From NCBI RefSeq assembly GCF_905220415.1, contig NC_059543.1:8694001-8758000 (forward strand): a stretch of DNA of 64,000 nt, read 5' to 3'. The translations under genes and the position numbers were made by a program. Below, piece after piece: positions 24,633-39,200 of the stretch. The stretch comes from Colias croceus (Eukaryota > Arthropoda > Insecta > Lepidoptera > Pieridae). The notes beneath the pieces are model-generated. The model had not been told where the DNA came from, ran no database searches, and worked only from the letters and a program-made list of their open reading frames with translations. Every line of letters begins with the position of its first letter. Within the stretch, counting starts at the first letter, position 1.

Positions 24633-25230
24633 TTTGCAAGTTTGTGATTACTTTGATAGTTTACCGATTTATAATAATTGTATACTTATATCATTGTTTA
24701 AAAATATTCAAACACAATATGATATAGGTACTGATTTATCACTGGTTTCAGTGATGAACTGATGAGTCAATGTTAGCCACAATACTAATCACTTTCGTCA
24801 TACATGTGTATGAACTATGATTGATGTGATTTGCAATGTGGTGAAATTTCATAAAAATCACGGGCCAATTTTTTGTTTTGAATCCCACCGAAAATACATA
24901 TATTACTAATTGCGTTATTAGAATAATTAATTACTATACCCACGATCAATTATTACAATTTACAATATAGTCTCAAATGCATACTAGAGAAACATTGCAA
25001 TTTGAATCAATTAAAATGCTTAACATACAAAAATAAATTCACAACACAAGAAATTCCGCGCGCAAATCATAGCGCGTGTCAATGAAATCAAGAATGTAAT
25101 TTATATCAAGCCGACGACGACGCCGAACTAAAGTACCTACAGTACCATTTACCTTCAGTGTACAATACAGTTTACAGACCTACGACGGACGAACAATAAT
25201 GAGTAATAAATTGTTTACAAAAAAAAAACA
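24630..25230 (+). repeat. Segmental repeat, copy 3 of 3
   Basis: Begins at TGCAAGTTTGTGATTACTTT and runs through all later blocks to AATAATGAGTAATAAATTG (about 25196-25214), which is also at the end of copy 1. Its 5' part is absent, possibly replaced by the Helitron fragment. Confidence 0.75.
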
Positions 25231-25368
25231 TAGTTTCTAAGGTCATTAGTTTTATTTTATTTTATTGTTATTTTCTTTGAACGATTGGAAATGAAATTAC
25301 TCAATTTTTACACAGAACTTTGATTTATTAGAATTATGCTCATTATGTATAAGATAACGAACGCGAAT

Positions 25369-25470
25369 GCACGACATCTAGCGCGTCTTATGTCTAAACA
25401 TCGCCTTTCGTTTAGACATTGACGCGCTAGATCTGTAATAAGTATATAGTCTATGCGCTAGATGTCGTGC
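25369..25470. repeat. Nested hairpin (three-armed inverted repeat)
   Basis: Inner stem: ATCTAGCGCGTC plus ATGTCTAAAC (25376-25399), a ten-base loop, then GTTTAGACAT plus GACGCGCTAGAT (25410-25432), with a small bulge. A second copy of the outer arm, GCGCTAGATGTCGTGC (25455-25470), pairs exactly with 25369-25384, so two alternative folds exist. Confidence 0.8.
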
Positions 25471-28400
25471 TTTATGTCGTGTTTCGCTTGGCAAAAGTCA
25501 CGCACACTACTGTAGAAGTGTCAAATTTTTCCGGTATTTTACTGTTGTTTTTCTAAGTAAATATTGTAAATTATTGATTAAAAAGGTCGAACGCGCACAC
25601 ATTTCATTATAGAGAAGTGATAAAATGATTAGTTTTAAAGAAATAGTGTCTGTGTTAAGTGTTTAGAGGTAATCAAAAATGTATGGAGGGACGGTCGGAA
25701 CATCCACCTTAAACGGAAACAATTCAATCCTTACCGGAGATCGAAACCTCCTGTTTGTAAACAATACGATGTACAACATAATCAGTTTTGTATACCTCTA
25801 TATAAATATTATATAGCACGTAATATAATTAATTTATGATAAAGTGAACACTAGATTAAAAATCAGGCATTTTCTTCAGCAGTGGCCTACTTTTTAAATT
25901 TGAGCTTTGTATTAGTTTTCTACGCTCATCTTGAGTCACTTTTCATATTTTTTCCAACATTAGATATACGATTATAGGAAGATACGTATATTTTAAGATT
26001 AAATAATCTGTATTTTGTAAGTTTCTATCGGGTTTACACATTCATTTCAAAGATAGTCATTTGTCATGTAACATCGAGGTCGTAACTTACGTCGTAAAAT
26101 TTTAGCCAATTTAAAACATTAAAACGGTCGCTTCAAATGCCATGGAAATAGGTAAATGTACATTGTACATGTATTTACACGATTAATAACATGTTAGGAG
26201 AATATAATGTTTGTGTAGTGTTATCGCTCTCAAACGTGAATGTGTGCGGTTCGTTTACGCAATAGGAATTTAACACAATATGGAAAGTAATGATTTCTAA
26301 TCTCAATGCCATCGTTATCATAATTCGTTGGAGATTTGAAACACTGCCTGTTCGAATGTAAATGTAAATGTTAATAGAAACGCGCTAGGAAATATGTTTG
26401 ATTGTTTTGAATTACTTAGTCAGGATTTTAGTCGAACAATAGTTTCCCATAATATATTATTCGGGAAACTCGGTTCCAAGATTTCATTTTACTTCAACTT
26501 CAGTTCCTTCATAATATTCAGTCGCTGCAATATCCTAATAACATTACGACGCTACAAAAGAAAATCATATGCCAACCTATGGTATGCCTTTCTTAGAGGT
26601 TATTAAATAAAGAATAATCCTGTATGATAATATAACTCCAGACATTCTCATTTCATTCAACTTGCCTATATTGTATTTTTGCTCTATATTATTACATCAT
26701 ATTATGAAGGCAGGTACATAGTAAGAATCTGGATTTGCAAGTCGTAGATAGATAAAGTTCCTTGTTCCTTGTTTACAATTTATTTAATGTGTATAATACA
26801 GATACATATTACGTACTTACGCAAATAATTTCTTCTGTTTCCTTGTTTTTAAAAAAACTATTTTTTTGATTTTTTTTCATCACTTCCCATGGTACCTATT
26901 ATTTTGTTTGCATTTTATTGCAACATGATTTGTAGAATATTATCTTTATTATACTTTACACACGAGTCATACTGAAGAGATAATAACATTCAGAATTTTT
27001 CCCACTTATGAGGAAGTAGGTACCTAAACGGAAAATAGTAGCAGGTACAAATGTTTTCATTTAATTTTATGTAACTGCATGCGAAAACTTATGTAAATCT
27101 GTATCTACAAATGTTTTAATTTAATATTAATATTATTATGTAACTGCATGCGAAAACTTAAAGTCTGTATTTAATTTATATTTAGTGTATTTTGATATTT
27201 TTGGCGTTAGTTTATAGTTATAATTTAAAAGAATTTTGAAGCAAATATCTTATAAGTGGAAACTCGACACTCACGAAAAACTGTGATGACTTTTGGTCTA
27301 AGATCCGAACATAAGGCGAAATTCAACGGCGTGATAATAGAATGAGACCAATTTTATAATTAATTTAGTCTATTAAAAAATGTATTAAAAATGGGTTGAC
27401 TGGGAAAATCCTGGACAGGAAATTTTTAATGAATTTAAAAAAAAAAAACATTTATTTTTTAATTTTTTATTAATTGCAGTTTCGAGATAATCTTAGACAA
27501 TTTTAACAAACTTATGACAGATACAAAAAGTGCAATTATTTAAATGGAGTGGGCGAGACAATGCAATTTTATGGAAAATTAAAATAGTTTATACATTGTA
27601 GTATTGCGTATCATTTGGAGCGTGAGAGCGCTTCTAATCCAATTCCTTAACCCTTTCTCTTTTGGTAAAACCTTTGAAGGCTGCTTATTCATGGTATTTG
27701 ATATAATCATTTGATTATAACCAATAATTTAATTAGGAAGTTTGCGGGCCAGAAACTTTTTCAGTGACTAAATTACAACCTTAAAGGCCATAAATATATA
27801 ACTTTATATAAATTGTCATTAAATAATGTAAATTTATTAAAATATTCAGCTTTTACAATAACATTGACTATTATGATTTCCTCATTCATCCACTTATTTC
27901 GATCCTAAAATGACCTATTCTTATCCTACCAATAGACCAAACTAGATGAATGCACAATTTATTACATTTTTATGGGAAAGTGTTAATTAAAACAAATCTA
28001 ATCATCCGTGTGTACGAGAGAGCGTGTTTTCACTGCCGATTCTACGCGATCTACTTCGAAAGCAAATGCCTTTCACCTTCCGACCGTGCGTTATGACAAC
28101 GATTGTTAAATGTTACTAATGTAGACCATTTTGTTTTTACGTGTTTCTATTAAATAAAATAAAATTCATTTTATTTCAGGCTAAAAATCCCATATTATAT
28201 TAGTTAAATCTTATTCTGGTGTTAGTATTAGAATTACCTATTACCTACATTAAAGTTTGAGAGTAAGTGGATATGTGTGTAATGAATTACATTTTTTAAC
28301 AGAGGATTGATGAATGATCGATTATGTATGTAAGGGTCGTTCTGAAGATTAATTTTCTATCCAATTGGATACGAAGGAAGAAATACACAAAAACTCTAAA

Positions 28401-31400
28401 TATTTTAAATCTAATTATTATAATTAAATAAATAAACAATTAGATCTTTTAAACAGAGCAATTTTTTGGTTTCACATTGTTACAGGATAATGGTAGATAA
28501 GGTTATATCAAGCATATATTATGAATACAATCTAGAAGTAGGGCAAAGATGCGTCATGCGTGTCTGAATATCATTGGCCTAATAATCTGAGTGGTGGCTT
28601 ACGTAAATTATCATTTGATAGGATTTTCCTTTATTTGAAAATTACATATTGACATATTTACTAATATGTAACTCAGAAAAATAATTGATTATAACATCGT
28701 AGAGGAAGGATGAACCCAATAACAGTTGATAAAATGTGAATGTTTTTTTGTAGAGTCAAAAAAAAAACTGGTAGGGCACAGGACTGACTGATTGCTTGAT
28801 AATTTTACGTAACAGATGTGAATACATATACTACTTCCCAAGCAGATAATTTTATTTTAACAAAATTTTATTACGGAAAATAATCTTACATATTATAATG
28901 TCCAATTCACATATTTCTCTTTTCAATTTGCTAATTAAACTGTTGTTAAATACTTGGAATGCATGTAACGATTAGTTGGTATAGACTTGGCTTGACTTTC
29001 ATTTTTACACAAGTACAATGGCGCGTAAATTCTTAGTGTAATTAATCTACTATCGCAATTGCCTGAAAATGAGACCGAGTATTAGCGATAAGACAATCTT
29101 ACGTGTAACTAAATATTCTATCCATTGTCCAACAAATAGGTTATTCATACATATGTGTTTGAACTGAGAGATAACGAAGATTTCTTTACTTTATGGCGTA
29201 ATAAAGTTGGCCCTTGAATCAAATGAGGTTTGATAGAATAAGGAGTAAAGCATCAACTTACAGTGAAAGTACACTTTCTTGTTGTCTTGTTTCTACTATC
29301 ACCTGTGGACAATTGTGCTGGAAGCGGCATTGATTTGTTTATTTAATTTGTATACCTATATTTGTTTATACGAACGACCAAATACACTAATAAAATTTTA
29401 TTTTTATTTTTTTATAACTATGTTGTACATAAACATAATATATTTTAGCACAACATCGCTTATCAGTGTATAAGGTAGATGTGTTTTTGTGAAAAGTTGT
29501 ATACTCTCTTTTATACTTTTCTACTCTACCTTTTATATGAGTCTGTAACATGTTGTTTCTAATACTTGTAAGAAATACAAACTATGCAATTGATTTCTCG
29601 TGAATTACTAATGAATCATATCCAGTACGCTGTACGTCCGTGTGGTCACAATAATTGAGCAAAACTCGTGTGACGGTTTTCCCTACAACTGTGTAGGTTA
29701 ATGTATTGTCGCTTTCTTGCCTCTCGTCCAACGCATCACTAATTGTTCGATTGTTAACCCACTAATTTAAATCGACTATGTTTTAGAAACCGACCGATTT
29801 ACGAGCGCATAGAAATCGTAAGATTTTCTCTTATATGACTTGTTTTTCAATCATCCTATTAATACATCCCAGGGCGATGATTGTTTGATTTCGTATAATT
29901 TTAGCAAAAGATTGAGTGAATTCGTGTTATAAATTAGACAAATGGAGGTCTTTCGGGCGATTGAAGTCCAACAATCATTGGCACGTTTTCAAGTACGCGC
30001 ACTAAATATTTACCTGTCCGCCACAATTTCATGTCATTTCATCAAATTGAGTGATCGCAATCTATTTGAGTTGTTTTTGAATCGGCGCGTCTTTATTTGG
30101 GTGGCTCGAATGATTTGTATTTTTGATTTTGCAAGCTCGCAGACAGATAGCTAGGTAACGTGAGATCTCGCCAGATATATCATTCAGAATCGCATCATCG
30201 ATTTATGTTTATAAATTGTGAAATGAACGTGTGACGATCGCTGCTCACCTCAGAGATTCACGTCAGATAAAAATAGCGTGTCTATTCTAAAAAATGTTAG
30301 ATTCCACTGACGCGTGTTTCGTTTTTAGATAGCGATGCTTCCCGATACTTGCCGTAGCGGGTACTTTGCGCACTTATTGTTTGAAGCGGGCATTTTGGGG
30401 CATTTAAAGTGCTTATTTTTAGATTAAGGGAATCGATGATAGAGGTTACGTCCGTGGGCCCGAAGAGCAAACAAACGACGCCGTAATAAGGTCGCGAGCG
30501 CGGCGCAGAGGCGCCGGTCGACGCCCCGCCTCGGCCTAGCTACCGACTTCATTATATTGCGTCGCCTTTATAATATTGCATGCGCATATGGATTTTATAT
30601 ACAATACGATTTCACAGTCGACATGCAACGCGTGCGAGAGAAATATATTTCAAATTTGCACCTGAATACTTCAAGGCGTTCAATGTATTTAATTAAACAT
30701 TTTAACAGATATCCGAGATCTCTGATTTGATGATGGTTATTTGATTGATCGTTCACCAGTTATAGATAATAGACTAGCGTCTGTAACAATGTTATTATAT
30801 AATAAGTATTAAGTTGTATGTAGAATAAAGATAGTAATTTAATTTAAAATTTAAATGATTTCGCAGAGTGGAGTTGTCAGGAATGAATTGGCCGATGAGA
30901 GAACAGTAATCCCAGAAACAAAGAGGTCCTCGTACCGGCCTTGTATAAAGTTTACATCCAATTGCTACATTTACGTAGAAATGTGACAGGAGGTAATGAA
31001 GATAGTCCGTCTGTAACAACCCACGCGTCTAGTAGGTTGCGAGTCGTACCTGTTCATGTATTTATGGTGTACTGATAAGGAAACCTGACGAACGCTGTTT
31101 GTTGATAGCGTTCACTTTAACTATTTTAAATCCAACTTCTTATGTTATTTTATTCAAAAATATCACGTAACTTGTGTGCTATCTGATGGTGTATTAACAG
31201 CATAATATCAAAATAACATTGTCTTAAGATTTATATTAAAATTAAGAAGAATCATTTCAGTTTTAAACCAAGCAGAATAATAAGAACATTATAGATAGTG
31301 CAAACTATTTATATAATTCTGTAGTCCGACTTTCTAATTGTGTTTATTGGTACGTGGACATGCAGCAATATTTGACTATGAAATCTAGGTGTTGTGTTCA

Positions 31401-32919
31401 TTGTTATTCGCACGATTACAGCAACATCTTTGGTAGCCGTGGATTCCGGGTCCGTGACCTGACGTGACGTCATATCCGGCGCGTGCAAGATCACTTCCGC
31501 CGAGTTGTGAACCATACCTCTGCTAGTGATAAGAAACTGGGACGATTTTGGCGTATTTTCCAATAATCCGATTTGTATGAGGAAAATCTAAACGTTTACT
31601 ATTATTGTAGTCTTGTAACTATTAGAGATTATTTTTAGACATAAGCCGCGTTGAAGGTGAAATTAGTAGTTTTGCCAATATATCAGGATAAATATGTCAC
31701 TAGGTAATTATGGTTTCGTTCATTACGCGATTTCTGTTAACCCGTACTGTGAATAAGTACTAATTTTTCAAGATCATCAATAATTATTTTAACAGTGTAA
31801 AATAAATACACTTTTAATATGTAAAACGGCCATTTCTCATTTATCCTTCTATTAAATAAACAAGTTACTAGTTACAATTCTATTGTTGCAGCATTGACGA
31901 AGGAAAATTACGTCATTTGCTCTTAACTTCCGTTATTGACCAACGGTTTTGACGTAACTTCCAATACAATATACACAATCACATACTTAAAATCGATTGT
32001 TTATTTTATAATGTACTCAGTAACATAGTAAAACCAAGAGTAAAACACTTCTGACCTTTTATTAGCTTCACCTGTATGTATGTAAAAGACTCCTTTAGAA
32101 TCGATTTTGACCCATCTTAAACGGACAGAGACTTTGTACACATATCAAGGATCTGTGACACTACAATAATTTCATGAGATTATCTGATTATCTTGAATCA
32201 ATAACAACAATACAAGTAAAGAAAATATGCGTGCTATTTAGTTTTTCTAACTATATTTTCATCGTGTTACCATCTAGAAATAGAGGATTAATAAGGATTT
32301 GCGAGGCAGAACCGTAAAAATGAATGTAGGGCAAAAGTAAACACGTTACATTACGTTGAATTCGCATAACTCTGTTCATGTATTTGTGTCAGTAGGTACG
32401 ACTTACTTTTTGAGAAATTTTAGTTCATTTCCTAAATCAAAGGAATATATGAAATGTGGGAGATATAGGAATCTTCCTTCGATTAGTCATCAACTTATTG
32501 GAATATTTTAGTGACCTTGACTGAATGAATGAAATGAGGACGTCCAGAACACTTTAAAATAATTTCGTACCTATTCATTGTTTGCTGAATACTAGGCGGT
32601 TATCTATAGACCGCGAATGTTGTACTGGCCGCTGATGCAGCCATCCTTGTAGAATTAGATAAATAAAGAGAATGACAAAAGGTGTTATCTCTATCACATC
32701 GTGGTACAGGTAAAGAATAGTCGCTGAATTGATGGCATTTCAAAATTTATTGGATAAGCTCAGAATTAATGTACCTACCTATAGTTATTTTTTCCCTCTC
32801 AATAATGTATCTATAAATTGTTATTTACTATCGGCGTGAGGCGTCAGTCAGTGTTCCACCTACAGGCGATGCGTATGCTCGCCTTTGGTACAATAATTAT
32901 TAATTACATCTTCTTTTAA
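25471..32919. other. Long non-coding stretch
   Basis: No supported gene. Open frames at 26394-26606, 29279-29473, 29942-30154 and 31309-31563 lack any recognisable domain. A direct duplication lies at 27046-27172. A CpG-rich islet at about 30440-30560 stands out against AT-rich surroundings and could be a promoter or conserved element, but no exon can be defined. Confidence 0.4.
27046..27172 (+). repeat. Short imperfect tandem duplication
   Basis: ACAAATGTTTT(C/A)ATTTAAT followed by TTATGTAACTGCATGCGAAAAC (written here in two parts: TTATGTAACTGC and ATGCGAAAAC) occurs twice, about 60-70 bp apart. Confidence 0.7.
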
Positions 32920-33089
32920 TCTATACTAATATTATAAAGCTGAAGAGTTTGTTTGTTTGTTTGAACGCGCTAATCTCGGGAACTACTGGTCCGATTTGAA
33001 AAATTCTTTCACTGTTAGATAGCCCATTTATCGAGGAAGGTTATAGGCTATATATCATCACGCTTCGACCAACCGCGCGGAGCAGCTAG
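32920..33089 (+). mobile_element. Lep1-like mini-Helitron, full length
   Basis: Starts TCTATACTAATATTATAAAG after A, has a (GTTT)n run and the GAACGCGCTAATCTCGGG block, and ends GGAGCAGCTAG before T. At 170 bp it is the cleanest example of the family's two ends in the window. Confidence 0.8.
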
Positions 33090-33099
33090 TATATTATAT

Positions 33100-33272
33100 A
33101 AATCTCGTGTCACAATGTTTGTCCTCAATGGACTCCTAAACCACTTAACCGATTATAATAAAATTCGCACACCATGTGCAGTTCGATCCAACTTGAGAGA
33201 TAGGATAGTTTTTATGAAAAAAAAAAACGTAAACATGTAGGTACCACGGGCAAAGCCGGGGCGAACTGCTAG
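33100..33272 (+). mobile_element. Mini-Helitron 3' part
   Basis: Contains CCACTTAACCGATTATAA and ends in the GGTACCACGGGCAAAGCC hairpin with CTAG at 33269-33272. It follows the previous element after about ten bases. The 5' boundary is uncertain. Confidence 0.65.
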
Positions 33273-36200
33273 TAGATAATAAATATTTACTTAAGACTTT
33301 TTTTTAATAAGTACCACACCCTAAGTTTGTTACAATGTTTTTTAATTGAACTATAAATAATAATCTTTTCAATCCTAAATAAGATTATAACAGTCTAAAC
33401 TCTGATACAAACTATCATTTAACCAAAGCAGTCATCACATACAAAAGACCGCAAGTGCCGTGTGAACTTGCAAGAAAAAATACTCAAGACGACATCGAGT
33501 ACTAATTGAATAATCGTCTAATTTATGTATGCGGCTAAGTGTATTCGATAAACACTCAATGTGTTTCAAGGATGGCCCGTCACGTGGCCGCGTCGGAACC
33601 GCGTTGGAATCGTGTCGTAACCGTACCGTCGCGGAATAGAATCAATTGGCATTTTCGGGATTCGACCCGATGTTGTTTTGGAATGGCATTTAGTCTGTAT
33701 CATATAGGATTTTGATTATAATTATATTATAATTTTAGAGATAAACAAATATAACTTGATAAAATCAACAACAAATATCTGAAGGATATTGTGGACAGGA
33801 AATTTACGGGCTGAAACGATTTTCACGAATTTAAGCGTGGAAAAAAGTTGACCTTGAAGGTAGCAAATTTTCATTGGATATCTAAAATAGAAAGGCAAAG
33901 AAAATATTGTATTGTATTATATTTATTATAAATAAAAAGAAGCAGGCAGAAAGCTAGTATGTAATTGTGATACAGGTATAATAATATGATATACAATACA
34001 TATAATATAATAAGTATTAAATACGTAGGTAGGTACTACGTCGAGTTGCAACTGAGTCGTTTTAGGATGCATGCCAATATGTTTAAAATTTCAGCTGACC
34101 AGTACGACGGAAATAAATAATAACTCATGCAATGCATTTGCATTGTATTCGAAAATTGTTTATTTACCTATATCTATTGCGCTATAGTTAAAATCGAGTA
34201 TATGCCACGTCTGCTTGTTTGTCTGCTCGCATTTATCTCAAAAAGTACTGCACCAATTTTCATTAGGTTTTCACCAATTGATACCGTGGAAAAATTAAAA
34301 AAAAAAAGTTTCAAATGACGTGGTATTACTATTATTTTTGATTGCAAGAAAGGTTTCAAGTATAATATTATTTGTGTATCAATAATGCATTTAAACATAG
34401 CTTGAAAAATGTCTAAGATAAAATAGTAGCTACCTTGCTTTGTTACTATAGTTGAGTGTGACCCCACAAAGATTTCAGAATGTCCTTTAAGATCATGACC
34501 CACCCTTTTAAAAACACTCAAGTAAATATCACTTAGACAACCTAAAAATTCTCGAAAAAAAAAACTGTGTAACACAGAAGATCAATAATTTTATGCTTAG
34601 GTAGCCCTTATTTAAGTCACATATTTTATGAAAACCGGTGGAAAATAGATTTCGCCAATGTCAAAGGTAAATTAAGGACCGATAACAAAAGTTAATTCCC
34701 TGCATTATACGTTCATCGGAGTTTAAGCCCTCGGGCAATCTACTTTGCTCACACGTACGATGTAAATAAAGTTCAATTTAGGTTTTTTGTTGCCTTTTTA
34801 TTGAATAATGAAAAAATCTCTATTTAATCACGGTCCGAAATCGGTATTTTAAGTGTTATCCATAGTACCATGGTATTTGTATGTACTGACATTTCTAAAT
34901 TAATTCGTAAAACTGCAAACAACTAGACGAGAAGTTATTAATAGGAAGGATTGGAGTCTATACAATTGGCTCTCGCATTAATTTTAAGCAAAATTAAAAC
35001 AAATTAGACCGTACAAAAAGACATCATTTCAATAAAGAAAATTACATCACAATACCTCATTAAAAATAAATTGCTCACAATCTGATACCTAGGTACTTAA
35101 TATAAAAAATCACAATAGAGAATTATCTTACATTAAATGACAGCTACGTGTTACAGCCACGAAGGGATGGGACGGGGAGGTGTATGATATTCGAATCTGC
35201 GCAGAGCCTCCGTTTTCAACAAAAACCAATGCATACAGGTTACGTACAAATATTGATTTATCAAGTGTTAAGTTACGAGAGATAACGTTTATGTTTAATA
35301 AAATAAAGTTAATTCGAATTGTGTTTTTTCTGAATTGTTGATTTGGTAACTAAATAGCGCTGCTCAACAACGCAAACTACACTTTGCCTGGAATATATAT
35401 CGCTGTCTAGCGATAAAGCCGCCCTTAGTGTTTTAATAATTAGATTTTGTATTAAACAAGAAAATATATTACTGTTTAGTCCACAATGCCTTTATGTGCT
35501 ATAAATATTTTAATAATTGTAGTGTATTTTATGAATGAAAATAATATTTTGAGAATAGCTCATTATATAATGTTCCAAAATTTAATCAAATGATACAAAG
35601 AAAAAAAAATACTAATCCTTAAAAAAATATGAGTAAACAAAGATAGCTGGTCATAAACATTACATGATTCACTGTAACTGAATTACGCGATATTACATTT
35701 CTTAGAAAATCTTATTGAGTAGGTATGTAGTATCTACTTAATACTGATAAAGACGAAAATCTAAATGGGGATTATACTATCGATAAGACGGGACATGTAC
35801 ACCGGATTATCTAATTTTACTGGCTGTGAAGTGTGACCTACGTTTTAAATAACTCTTTTTTTAAGTAATCATGATTAGTACAGGCGATACCTACAGGCGA
35901 AGAGATTTAGACAAGGCTGAAGAGAACGGAAAGTTTGAATGAATGAGCTGAAACCTCTGACTTCTTCGTCGTGAAATAATAATAATAAGGGAAGGCAAAT
36001 ATATAAGTTTCAGTGATTCCTGTAAATATATCGTAAATCATTGTTTAATTATATGTACAATTTGAAATCGTAACCATTCTCTATAAAAAATAATTGGTCT
36101 ATGAACGATCACATTTATTTCCTTCCTACTAAGGACGGCTTAATCAAATTACATATGTTTTAATTTATTATAATTAAAATTAACACATCATGATCATAGA

Positions 36201-39200
36201 GTTTACCTGGTCATTTAATATAAATTAGCCCTAGTTGTAATTAAAGATCCACTGGGAGGCGTAATAATAGCTATATTAGTTTTAATCACATTTAGAAAAC
36301 CTCTTATCTTTTTATATAACGCTGTCTACACTTTAAATGTCCACAATTAAGAACGAATGATGAAATGTAATTTGTTTAAATTAATTATATAATTGTTTAT
36401 GTAAATAACTTTCACATTAAGTGTTGTCTGCACTTCAGGTAAATTGATCTAGATAATTTATAGAAGCATGTTTCACTGGTCAAATAAATATATTTCTTTA
36501 ATTAATTTTTAGAAATAAATCCAAACTCCAATATCAATGCATTCAACGTAGCAAAAAAGGCAATCTAGCTTTTCTGAATTTTCATAATAAATAATAATTA
36601 TTGTGATTTGTGACATAATTGGTAAAGTACACCAGTTCACAAAAGTGTTTAATGAGAAGAAAATTCCCTACATAGTTTGTTCCACATAATTTAATCATTA
36701 ATTGACTTGAATTTAAACTACCGAAAATAAACGTGTAATATTAATACAATCATCGACGATTCATCTCGTCCTCCTTCGTCTTCAGTTTGATCCATTATTA
36801 TTTGAAATATGTTATATAAGAGAAAGGTATTTATAGATATTTTCGGAGAGAGACCGGGTGGCGGTCGAGGGTCCTAAGATTTATGGCGGAGCGGGAGAGT
36901 CCCATCTAACTGGGCTCTTCGGGGCGGGGGAGTGGTGTAAGGGATAAGAGGTACGAAACGCTTGTTTAGAGCGATATAATATACACTAGCTGTTGCACTT
37001 ATCTGTACCCACGTCGTCAAAAGAAATTTGATTGGACATGAAATGTTTTACCGGTTTAAAAGTTAGATTTCAACATTCTCTAGCCTGCTACATTTCTGTC
37101 GCACCGTGAAATAAACAATGTCACTTTAGAATTAAAAATATCAACACATAAGGAAGGATAATGGTAGGTACTTTTAAGTAAGGATTCATGGATGAACAAT
37201 GCCACACATGTCTATATACTAACTTTTGCTAAGGCAATGTGCAAACACTCTTTCCCCAAATTGTGTAATGTTTTTATGATGTACTTTGTATTCATGATTT
37301 TCATATAATTGATTGCATCATATTATTGGTAATAAAGTAATATATTTGCGTATTATTTGGCATTACGCATCACTTGATAGAGTTTTGTTACCACGGAGAT
37401 CGTGAAATTGAAGTATAAATTGTAGTTGGATGCAAAAAAATGGTATTTTAGGTGAAAATACCGTTTTTGTGCATGTACAAAATTCATGCATGTACAAAAT
37501 TCATACAAATATCGGAAAAAGAAGATGTTGATTTTAATAAACTGAATATAAAATATGAAAGTAGGAAGGTACGTACTTCGAAATGAAAGTGTGCTTCCTT
37601 ACCGCAAATTAAATTGAATAAAATCATGATGACCACTGACATAGGAGAAATTCTTATTGGTGAGTATAAAAAAACCAAAGAAAGATATATTTTTAAGAAG
37701 CAATCTCAATGATTGTTAACAAAAAGATTAGAACACGTCAAGAAAGGAATCACATTCAAATGATAACAAAGAAAGACTAAGTTCATTGTATCTCTACACA
37801 AATGTATATACGCTATAATCACTGAGCTCGAAGTTAGAAGTTTCTCGTCTAAATATTTAATGCTACATTTTACGTTCTTGTACCAATCATGAATTTCGAA
37901 CGCCTCATACCCTCGCAGGCTAAGGGCAACTCATTTCACCGCCCTGGACTATCTACGTTTCAAGATATTTTTCTTCGTAATACCATTGTTAAAAGAAACT
38001 CTCGTCGACTACGTGAATTGTACGACAATGGAAATGCCAGTTAAGAGTTTTAATTAAGAAACAATTATAATAACAATTTATCAGTTTCCAGAAATAGATT
38101 CGGCAATATCTTATCTGTTTATCGGTTATTTTACTATTATAACTTCCCTCTTTAGATTACTTTAGCCGAATAATAATTGTATTGTTCTAATTTATACCTC
38201 AGCCTACAATGAAACTGTTAACACGAGAAGCGAGCCTCAAATATTAAATTAAAGCAAATTAAAACCATTTAAACTCTCTGGTCAGCGGAGCATGCACATA
38301 GTTCGGAGGTAATAAATCAAGCTGGTAACCATTTGTTATACAGACGTCAACACTTACAACTGATTAAATAATTCTCAAAATCACAGCAATAAAAGTTCAG
38401 TTTTGATTGACGTTGTAAATTGAAATGAATGATTACTGGTAGGCATGCTGGTTTGTTGGCAATGCAATGTCGTAAACAATGCATAAGTCGGCATAATATT
38501 GTAGTTTCTTGTTAAATATGGTCTCTACAATAAAAAAGAGGTCGAGCAGCATTGGCACATTGGTTGGCTCAAGCTGCAGTCCCATCGCACGTGGCAATGA
38601 TCCTTTCCGTTATTTAACAGCAGGTAAAAGTTTTTTACGATCAAATTAGAAATTATGGAATATTCTAGACGCGTATCGGTCACAGTGAGCGCTGCTCATT
38701 GAAAACATTTCTTTTCATTCGTTGTATAATTTATTTTGATTGAAATAAGTTATTATTGGATTCAATAAACAATTTTCTATTAACTTTCAAGTTAATTCAA
38801 ATGACTATATTATACGTATATAAGGTGAAAGTATGAAGGTTTAAAAAAAAATGTGGAAAACAAATTCACAATTTTGAAATAGTTTTGTTTATTTTCTGTT
38901 ATTGTAGAGTAGAGTTTAAAGAAATTATAACTGTGATTGTAAGTATCCATAGTTAGCTTCTATTTTATTAACCCTACAGATAAATTACAGAACTTACTTC
39001 ATCTGTAGTGTGTATTTTTTATGCAATTATATTATTATGGGCACAACATTCCAAGGCCGGCCTTAATTTGTGATCCTTTCTGCTTGGATTTTTTTGTTCA
39101 CTATTGAGGGTGTCGGTTTGTTTTGAAAAGACTTTTTGCTGGCACTCTGATGAAGGATCCGTCTAACGGTACTTATTACCTAGTAGACCTTTGTCACTGT

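Noticed and set aside
34174..34575. 133-codon minus-strand frame
   Set aside because: Composition follows AT-rich DNA, with no signal or domain, and it overlaps a repeat-like segment at its end.
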